Below are positions 55,472-64,000 of a stretch of DNA of 64,000 nt, in pieces. A model generated the notes under the pieces. It saw only the letters and a list, made by a program, of their open reading frames with translations, was not told the origin of the DNA and made no database searches. Each line of letters starts with the position of its first letter. The first letter of the stretch is position 1. The translations under genes were made by a program, and so were the position numbers. The stretch covers positions 28,794,427 to 28,858,426 of the forward strand of contig OX442315.1 in assembly GCA_949358305.1 (NCBI GenBank), written 5' to 3'. The stretch is from Strigamia acuminata (Eukaryota; Arthropoda; Chilopoda; Geophilomorpha; Linotaeniidae).

Positions 55472-58400
55472 ATGTGCAAAGCTCAGTTCGTCTTCTGTTT
55501 GCTAGTGGTAATTTCTTACGCGACTGCTGCATCTTTGGAGTCTGTGGGTGGCTCGTCTGCACAACACGATGATGGGAATACAGGTTTACCACTAGGAAAT
55601 CTAACCGATCCTCAATTAAAAACTACTACATTAAATCGTTGTGAGTATTCAATTTATTCTTTGATTTTTAACCATTTGATGCACATTTTGCCCGATAAAA
55701 TTGAATTACCTGAAAAAAAAAATAAGTTTATTTATTTAGATATATTATTTTCATTTAAAAAAAAATATTTCTATAATTGTTTTGCTAGCTAAATGTGAAC
55801 ATTAAAGAGTAAAGACTAGAGCATGTGTGCGGACGCAAGAACAAGAGCAATGGATAGTTTAAGTAATCCTGCTAATTACATCTTCATAATTCTCAGCTTC
55901 TCTTATGTGCTGAAGCAACTTCACACATGAAATTAAAGATTCTTGTTTTCCTGACTAATTTTTGTTGAATTTAGTATTAAAATATTAAAATATGATGGAA
56001 GTATTTTCTTTAATTTATTTCAGTAGTGATTGCTTTCACGGGTGACATTTCAATTGCGTTAGGGTTCACTTGTCACAAGAAAAATAGAATAAAACAAATG
56101 ATATGTACATTTAATGACATCATTAGTCGTCTTATCAAGAGCAATGAGCTTTTGTCTTGCGTAACTCGGTTGATTAATTTTTATTCCACTTTATAAAAGC
56201 AAAAAATACTAGTGTCAAAATCAATTTTCGACTGTCATCTTACGATTGGTTGCACCGTATAAGGAAACTTGACCTCAATTTATACAAAATTCTCACACAA
56301 TCCAAATTACATTTCCTATATCACTCACTCAACACTCAAATTCAATTTCAACGTTTCCTTTCATGTAACATAAAATGACGTCGTCTGCTCGTCCCTCATC
56401 GCCATGTTACCATAGCAAAACTAATTGTTGAACTCTCGTTTATAGTTTAGTTGAGGAGGATTGAAACAAAGGTACCTTTAACTTAACAAATCGATCGACT
56501 TACGAGATAGAAAAAAAATAGTGCAAGTTACCACCACAAAGCAAAATTCAATAACAGAAAAAACAAAACCCATCAAATCATGACTGAGCTTCTTTTCCTT
56601 TTTTAACTTGTTGATTAATGTCTCGATTTTTTCTAAGATTAAAAAGTATAAGCCATTATTTAAAAAAAAAATAATATCCCACAATTTTGTTTGAAAAAAA
56701 AGTAAAATAAAGTAATAAAAAGAAAATCCATATTCCATATATAAGTTATCAATTTTTAGCATCTCCTTTTGAAAAGTGCTGTTTCAGCCAAAAGTTGACA
56801 TTTTATTAAAAAATAACATGTAGTTGTAGACTAAAGGAAAATATGTTGGGAATCGAAAAATTCATATCACGTTTTATATCTGCTTTAATAGAAAAGAAAT
56901 TTCCAAGGATCAATAATTTATAAAGAGAGAAGGGGAAAGATTGCTCACATGTGAAGAATTCTTATGGAATACATATTACACTTTGTTACAAAATGCTGTC
57001 CTTTTAAGTCTTTAAATTTCCTATCCATTTAAACCAATAATAAAAAACGTTCTTATTTGTCACCAAAACACAATGAGCAAAGAAATCAGAACAAACAAGG
57101 ACAGGAGAAGAAAAAAAACCAAAGCCGATAGCTAATAACACAAACAAAGAAAACAATAAAACGAAAAAACAACTTAGAAAATAACCAAAACTTAATAAAG
57201 CTAACGCTTGCTAAGTGTAATAACTATAAAAGTGTTATTATTATTATTAAACATGGAACCTGGTGCACGAGTGTTGGTATAAAACCGGACATAAAATTTA
57301 ACACTGCTGCAATTTAGCAACTGCATCTGGTGGAGAATATTTTTTTAAACTCGCAAAGAGCATCATCACCCTTAGAGAAATTAAAGGAATTTCTATGCAG
57401 TCAAAACTTGCAAAATTTTAGTGAAAATTCTCATTAGTTGCAAGTTGCAGTTCAAATGAATTATTAAAACTGTTAGATCTATAATGTGGATAGGGGTAAA
57501 AAAAAAAAACAAGATTCAGAACAAACGAAACGAACACAAAGTGCCAATTCTTAATGCGCTCAACTTAAAGTCCATTTACGACTTTCCATTAAGCAGAGGA
57601 ACATAAAAGAACCAATAGGAAAGGATTCAATTTTACAAAGGCAAGAAATTTGTCAGATTAAGTAGCGCACTTCTTCTCGTCAATTCGGGTAATTACAAAA
57701 ACAGAGTGAATTTTTTACAAATAAATTGAGGAAAATATCTTTAGCGAAAATCAAAAAACCTTTTACAAATACATTCAAGTAAAAATACTAAAATAGAATT
57801 GCAAATACAAATTAATATTCTCTTCTAAGCCAATGTATATCGTAACTCTTTTACATGGTGTTGCCTATATTATTTATCTCGATCAATCAACCGACAGTTA
57901 ATCCCAAGATTAAGTACTTGCGTTGTTTTTATTGGCATTTTCTCATGTGTTGGTAAACAAAATATTTTCTGTTTGTGTTTACTTCTTTTTGATGCGATTA
58001 ATTGAAGCCAGGGGCTTTCTGTACACCCATCAGCAGCCAATTTGTTGGTCGAGTGGCATTGCAACCCTGTTGCTTCTTGTACGAATGGCATTAGCAAACA
58101 TTTACAGAATGCGCCTCTTATTACCTGCATTAACCCTTCTAGCTCCACTGGCTGTCTTTTTATTGATTTTACCAGGTTATTACCACCAAATTACTATCAT
58201 AATGCCACCGTATAAAAGACAAGACCTTATTATTATAAAGTTGTAAAAATAAAATAACAGAAATTGGAAAAAATGTACTTTTACTACTTATGGATTTACC
58301 ACTAGAAAAACTACATTTAACATTTATTCTTTGCCCTTAGCTGTACTGCGCTTCACAAATAAATATCATTTGAATTCTTATTGGAAGGAAATAGGATTTA

Positions 58401-59433
58401 AAATTAAGTTTATTTTCTATTGCTATACATTTATTTTAAATTTATATACAGTGTTTATAAAAACTCAAGTTTTTGATAATATTTTTTCTAAATTATAAGG
58501 TTTTTAGAAAAAAAGAAGACTGTAGGAGAATTTATACTCATTTATATTCATTTTTTCAAGTTTCTGACAGGTTATTTGCAAGTGATTATGAAAGTTGTAT
58601 CAAAAATCCAAATTGTCAGAAATTTTTTGAATAATTGAAATTTAATTTCCTAACTTTAATTTGAAAAAAAATAATTTTATAATGCATTTGTAACTTTTGT
58701 TTTTGCATAATAACAAATACAAATGGGGTTTTTCACTTTTAATTGGCTAATTAACTGGAAATTTGAAATTAAACAGAAGAAAGAGAGCTGTTTTGATGGA
58801 GGATATATTTTCGCTTTGGGTCTCATTTTTCTCTACCATTTCCATTTAAAGCGTCTTTACTTTGCGCACCCTCGGGATAGATTTTCAACTTTCAACACAG
58901 AAAGCAAAAAGAAAAAGAAAAGAAAAAACCCCAGCCATTCTAAAAACTCTACTTAATTGTACCGTTTTATTACTCCTCCTCATTAAAACCTCCAACTATA
59001 TCGTATTAGATAAAAAAAAATGTTTCTAAACAACATCAAATTTTAACAATACCACGCCCTGAAGTTACAATTTGGGTGTAGCAAACTTGCTATTTATAGT
59101 AAAATGTCATGTTTTTTTGTTATTCTCACCTTTTGCCGTTTTGCGGGTTAATTACCTGAAAATAAAAAAATTTAAAAAAAGTGAAGTAATTAAGTTTAAA
59201 TTGTTGCACTGTTTTCAGTCGTTGGAGATGACAGCAGCACTAAAAAGAGTCTTAAAAATCAAAACGATGAAGCTGATGACAACGACGACGACGACAACGT
59301 CAATGATGAATCTGAGGAAGAAGAAAACGAGGACGATGATGATGATTACGATGAAAGTCGACCAAAGTCGAAAAACATTGATGAAGATGATCCTGCCAGT
59401 TACGACAGCACTTACGACGACACCGATAAATGA
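55472..59433 (+). CDS. Small acidic secreted protein, unrecognised
   Basis: Two exons, 55472-55640 and 59219-59433, give 127 aa; the split codon T|TC keeps frame and both sites are consensus (donor GTGAGT, acceptor TTTTCAG). Residues 1-21 form a signal peptide (MCKAQFVFCLLVVISYATAA, then S). The mature part has no cysteine, one N-glycosylation sequon (NLT), and from about residue 57 a very Asp/Glu-rich tail with runs of D and E and ending YDDTDK. Such composition suits calcium or polycation binding, but I do not recognise a family. The 3.6-kb intron is otherwise unexplained. A start further upstream is unlikely because the signal peptide begins at this Met. Additional alternative exons cannot be excluded. 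Confidence 0.75.
55641..59218 (+). other. Intron of the acidic secreted-protein gene
   Basis: Mostly AT-rich. A locally GC-richer patch at about 57980-58180 carries overlapping open frames on both strands (57923-58246 + and 57870-58148 -) without a recognised domain. Nothing else was called. Confidence 0.6.
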
Positions 59434-61870
59434 AGTTTGTTAATATGCGCCAACTTGCAAAAACTACAATTTAAAAACTATATCTTGGAAGAAAAATTCT
59501 TGGCTTCCATTATATTTTGCAACTGATAAAATGACTACGGTACCTATTATATAACGTTAATTCATAATCAAAGTCGAAACAAAATGGCAAATTTGTCTCA
59601 ATCAGAGCTTTAAATTACCTATACTACTCTTTTTCTTGATTCGACAAACTTCAGATTTCAAATTTAAATCAATCAATTGCAATAACTTTCCACCAGAGTG
59701 CATTTGTATAGAATCAGATTGCGCCTCAATCATTTCTTTTAATGTATCAAACCTAAAAGGCTGAAAAGTTCAAACGTTGTGCCTCAAATTAAATTGGATA
59801 GTCGGACATAATTATGCATTGCTGAAAAACAACCTTTTTGCAAATTTTCATAAATATGGATCATAAAATTCGCTCAAATTATTCGTCGATAAGATTTACC
59901 GCATAAAAAATGTCAGTAAATCATTATGTCATCAGATTTTGGTGACATTTATGGTAATTTTGACAGATGATGATGATAACGTCGTAAACTCGATTCAGCG
60001 TTATGTCTGGCTTTCCAATGTACAGCCATTTTGTTTTAGCCTATATAGACTACCTATAGTTAGGTTTCTATAAATATGAATGAGATAAATCCTATAAAAT
60101 ATGAATATGGAAAACCAAATGGCTGCGTGTTTTGTTTTATTAATCACGTGTAATAGAAGCAAAAATAAAAATTATGTAGTGTATGATTTCTATGCAAGAA
60201 TCGTTTTTTTTTTCTCACGCGGTTTCATCTGATTTACTCGAATTACAAATTTATTATTCATGAAGGAATACCACTTTCATAAATTTGATAAATCTAACAG
60301 CGAAGTTTTAATTCCATAATACAATACGAAACTTTTTATCGTAATTTCAAATCTAAGTGCACTGATTCCAAAAAATGTACAACTACTGAATTATTAATTC
60401 AATATTTTTTTTCAATATTTAAATTTGTTTATATTTTTTAAACCAGTCTCAACATAAAATTTAGACTGGTTTCAAAAATATAAACAAATTTAAATGAATT
60501 TATGAATGCGCCTTAGTGCTTTAAAATATGTTATAACTTATAACACCTAACTAAATAATTAAATTCGCACTTGCTGCTTTTAAGACCTTCGTAAGCCCTT
60601 AACTTTGCATTCGAGGACCCCACGCCTTCAGCTCCTGATGCCGATGGGGTGGGTAAAAATGCTTGAATTTTCTAGTCTTGACTTGAGATGGATGAGTAAC
60701 GCTTCAGGTAGGTAAAAGAACAAAGAACATAACTTTTACTGCCGTATGATACAACATCAGAATACAAGGAACAAAGAAAGAGCTCAAGCATGGCAACTGT
60801 AACCACAAGCGTAATAGCAATTTATATACTGGCGCAATCTTTTGGCGCAAAGCATCAATAATACAATATTTCATAACTAGTCCCAAAATGACCCTTAAAA
60901 GGCTTCGAGCGCTGTTATTGTAACATTACAGTATGAATAACTAATGGTATGGTTGATGATGCCACTACTCTGGTCAACCATTATTATCGCTCCTAGGAAA
61001 AATGTCGAAATGCTCGATGGGTCAGTCTGTCTCTGCCCGAATGATTGAGTGACTCTTTTATTAACTAAAAAATGTTTTGTTTTTTATTTAAACAGTTGAG
61101 ATTTTAGACACTTGAGATTTTCTAGCTTCCATTTCTTATTTTGGACGACCCTTGAAAGGAACAGCCCTGAGAATGATGCATTTGTCTGAGGTATGTCTAA
61201 TACGAGTTACATTTTTTAACCGCAAAGTGCGATTATTTATTTAGTACTAATGTACATGTTGAAAAGTTTATTCATCAGCATACTTTAAATGCAATAATCA
61301 TATTGAAAAATATAACACGAGTTTTGCTGCCTATTATTTCTACAGTACGTACTCACAATAGTCATGTCACAAAACCACTTTAACCACTATAACTTCGAAA
61401 CATCAAGTTACAAAACGACAATTAAAACTGTAAATTATATGCTGACTAGAGTACTTCTTTCTTCTCACAACTATGTTTTGTTTATTACATTTTTGTAATT
61501 GGATACAAATACAAAAATATTTGATTGTCAATATACTAACCAAGCAATAAACTATATAATTAATTGATTATTTTCAGCCATATGCCATTTCAAAAAGGGA
61601 GTAAAAAGTAACTTCCCTCGACACACAATTTTGAATCAATGAGCAACCGTTCATTTAGAACTATGTAAATGAATATGCAAAACTTATCATTTAAATCACA
61701 CGATCGTGTCGAACGCACATGTGATACATATTGCTGAAAACGTTCAATTAAATGCACATGTGTTACACATACAAACAGTTATATTAAAATTTGCAAGCAG
61801 GTGTGATTAAGAATTCTTTTTCTTGTATGATGTGATTGGAAAATAATTTACAAGTATGGCACAACCAAGT
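59434..61870. other. Intergenic between two convergent secreted-protein genes
   Basis: Contains the probable 3' UTR of the acidic protein gene, a hairpin at 60414-60500 and a CpG-containing patch at about 60600-60710. No coding exon was recognised. An open frame at 60704-60886 (-) has no splice partner or domain. Confidence 0.55.
60414..60500. repeat. Foldback hairpin, about 36-bp arms
   Basis: The arm 60414-60449 (ends AAACCAGTCT) is the near-exact reverse complement of 60463-60500 (starts AGACTGGTTT). The loop is about 13 bases, AT-rich. Probably a small inverted-repeat element. Confidence 0.8.
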
Positions 61871-62733
61871 TTAATAATAATTAAGCTGAAAAAGCATGCA
61901 AAAAATGACTGCAATCATAATAGGAATGTTGCATTTGATGTTACAAGCACAGCACTGAGATTCCTGAAAAGCATGCTCGAGAAATGTCACGTGCATTTCT
62001 CTGCAGTGCCATTCTACGTCGTCCCTAAGTTTGCATTGATCGTTGTTTAATTTTTTGGCCCTATTAAAAAATAAATATAAACGTAAAACATTCTAATTTA
62101 ATTACAGCAATTATTTTTCCTTAACTCACCCACAAATTTTGCCACCTAACATACTTTTTGGTGTGACCAGTTTACTAAGACATTCTTCAGTTTTAGCCCA
62201 ACAGTCTGAATGGGCGCCAAACTCTAATAAATAAATAATACTGTCATAATAAAGTAATGTGTTACATACAATTTTTTAGAGATTACTTGATCCGGTTCCT
62301 CCACTTTTGATACTTTTACAGAGCGCATGATGAATTAATTTGTGTTTTTCCAAAAAGTATTCAATTTTAGCATCATGAGGACATTCTTCGTGAAGACCAG
62401 AAAGGCATAGTTCGGCTTCACTTTCATCTTCTTTACATGTTGGTCTTTCCTCCATAAATTTTTTACATTTTTCGAAATCGCATTTTTTCTTTGTAGGCGC
62501 ACCTTTGCTTTCGATCAAACAAACTGCACATGTAAAAAAAGACATCAAAAAATGACTGATTAAAACAACGACCATTTGAATGCAAATGGTGACACTAAAA
62601 TAAAATCTTTTCAATAAAAATCATTCACAAGAGCATTGTAAACGTCAATACATTAATTACGTGCACGAAATAAACTCTTTTTACCTAATAGAAATCCCAA
62701 CAGAAGATGCAATTGCGTTCTGAATCTCACCAT
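61871..62733 (-). CDS. Small cysteine-rich secreted or GPI-anchored protein A
   Basis: Four exons, 62733-62685, 62523-62287, 62223-62130 and 62024-61871, join into 177 aa with consistent phases. The signal peptide is MVRFRTQLHLLLGFLLVCLI. A cysteine-rich ectodomain follows (CDFEKCKKFMEERPTC, ...ECPHDAKIEYFL..KLIHHALCK, ...HSDCWAKTEEC). The C-terminus (PIMIAVIFCMLFQLNYY) is hydrophobic and suits a GPI-attachment signal. The family is not recognised. The last exon was found by comparison with gene B: phase 2 matches (GG|G), and EMHVTFLEHAFQESQC parallels B's GIHEQFLDLAYETSTC. An unspliced reading would stop at 62276 or 62126. An X-box palindrome lies 104 bases upstream of the start. Confidence 0.75.
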
Positions 62734-62836
62734 ATTTTAGCCTACCTGGAAGGAAACATTGTACAGTTCGCGGAAGGAAATTTTTTCAGCCGAGCATCAG
62801 GTACCTTGACGTGGAGAGTAAAATTGATCTTGTTTG

Positions 62837-62850
62837 GTTGCCATGGTAAC
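62837..62850. promoter_or_regulatory. X-box (RFX) palindrome in the promoter of cysteine-rich gene A
   Basis: GTTGCCATGGTAAC is a near-perfect palindromic match to the RFX consensus, placed 104 bases upstream of the gene A start codon. In animals, X-boxes within a few hundred bases of the start are characteristic of ciliary genes in sensory neurons and sperm. Regulation by RFX is inferred. Confidence 0.45.
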
Positions 62851-63115
62851 TGCGTGAATCTTTGTGCAGGAGACAAAAGCATGTGGAAGGTGTAATATAA
62901 ATCATTTATAGACGAAATAAGCAGACTAGAGTGAAAAAATAATTTTATTTGACTGGTAATATACGTAAGTACTGCTAATAAATCTCTGGCGTGTTGTTAT
63001 TGAATATTCAGTGCGAATAAAAATTCAAAAATGCCAAAACATCAATAAATTTTAAAAAACGTTAGAAACTTTACAATAGTTCATAGTTATTTAAAAATTG
63101 AATATTAAAATGAGA

Positions 63116-64000
63116 TTAAAGATAGTAGAGAAGTGTAGTTGAAAAAATTAAAAGTGTAAAAGTCAAACCGATTGTGGCGCCATCGCAAGTTGACGTTTCG
63201 TACGCAAGATCCAAAAATTGCTCGTGGATTCCAATACAAGCTATTGGGGGTGGTGGATTTGTTTTGCATTCGACAAGTTCCAATCTACGAATTCTGCACA
63301 CATTTTTTTTCCTTAATTTATCCTATTATAATTTGTTTACTTTCTTACTCGCATTGATCAGGTTCTTTAAATTCCGGGTTAAAAGCTAGCCATGATGCGC
63401 ACTTGAATGCAAAATACCAACATTCAGGATGGTTAAGCATTTCTAGTTTTTGAAAACAAAAACAAAAATGTCATAAAATTAAAATTAAAATTTCACCAAA
63501 AATTCGAAAAATTGTTGTAGGGAAGCAAAATAACCCTGTTTTCTCACTTTGTTTGGTCTGAAAATTGATTAAATTATTCATGTTTTTTTTTTTAGAAACA
63601 TCCAACAATAAACATTTTAAAAATGCTCAAGTTTTTCTGGTACTTGAAGATAATTTTGTTAGACAAAGTAATGCGTTCACAGTTCAAGGAAGCGCATCAA
63701 CCTCATTTTTCATTTCTGACATTGAAAAATATCAACAATATCATTAATGTATGTTTTCAATTTTACCTTCATGGAGTTTTTCATCTCTGCATATTGCGTC
63801 ACGAGTTAGTTTGTTTGCGCTTAACATATTTCCAATATGAATTCCTGAAGGACACGTTAAAAACACACCATTCACACAATCGATTATTCTGTTTGAAGTT
63901 TGATATAACGACTTAACAACCAAGGTAAATAAATAAATAAATAACTATGAAGACTTACTCAGTGTTGTCGCATTTAGGAATTGTTCTTAGGGGATCTGGA
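63116..64000 (-). CDS. Cysteine-rich GPI-anchor-type protein B (paralog of A), 5' end outside window
   Basis: Visible exons are 64000 (edge)-63959, 63888-63767, 63442-63349 and 63293-63116, giving the last 144 residues in frame. Cysteine motifs include CVNGVFLTCPSGIHIGNML, NHPECWYFAFKC, DQCE, LVECKTNPPPPIAC and HEQFLDLAYETSTC. The last 20 residues (ATIGLTFTLLIFSTTLLYYL) are hydrophobic with no basic tail, as in GPI-attachment signals. Intron phases at the exons coding the CW motif (phase 1 in, phase 2 out) are the same as in gene A, which lies 0.4 kb downstream in the same orientation, so the pair arose by tandem duplication. The acceptor of the second visible exon was set at AAACAG|AATAAT because it alone matches the phase of the edge exon. 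Family not recognised. Confidence 0.7.

Noticed and set aside
61856-62050. 64-codon open frame (+)
   Set aside because: Antisense shadow of the terminal exon of cysteine-rich gene A, which has matching phase and paralog similarity.
62276-62614. Unspliced 112-codon reading of gene A with a Met-rich upstream extension and stop at 62276
   Set aside because: The extension reads through a polypyrimidine acceptor. The spliced signal-peptide exon 62733-62685 fits in phase, and the exon 2 donor at 62286 leads to a paralog-matching exon.

Overview
The window is AT-rich nuclear DNA from an insect, probably a holometabolous one and possibly a beetle. The order is inference only. The evidence is spliced genes with GT-AG introns, many of them only 50-80 bases long, and clear orthologs of Drosophila-type genes: Prickle, Bubblegum acyl-CoA synthetase and the single IP3 receptor. 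There are no bacterial features.

Layout. About 1-12.0 kb carries no convincing exon. Its long poly(T) tracts lie on the same strand as the next gene, so it is probably upstream or 5'-intron DNA of prickle; it also holds a 473-bp TIR element. prickle (+) runs from 12.0 to 21.5 kb in five coding exons: an unusual N-terminus, a PET domain, three LIM domains and a C-terminal CIVS prenylation box. From 22.75 to 23.79 kb lies a TIR-bounded element filled with about 30 copies of a 24-bp minisatellite. bubblegum (-), a long-chain acyl-CoA synthetase, occupies 25.3-28.4 kb in 15 exons that join without a break into 677 codons. From 28.4 to 34.2 kb is a repeat-rich intergenic stretch with foldbacks, pogo-like ends, a dead Tc1/mariner transposase fragment and a tandem duplication. 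A candidate distal promoter and non-coding exon for bubblegum lies near 36.1 kb. The IP3 receptor (-) fills 37.3-53.3 kb; I traced 49 coding exons that sum exactly to 2,775 codons plus stop.

From 55.4 to 59.4 kb is a two-exon (+) gene for a small acidic secreted protein I do not recognise. From 61.9 kb to the window end are two paralogous (-) genes for small cysteine-rich proteins with hydrophobic C-terminal tails that look GPI-anchored. They share intron phases and a cysteine pattern, and the second runs off the window. This pair is the best candidate here for something not yet described.

The genes do not form one pathway. prickle acts in planar cell polarity, bubblegum in fatty-acid activation and Itpr in ER calcium release; their adjacency shows no functional linkage.
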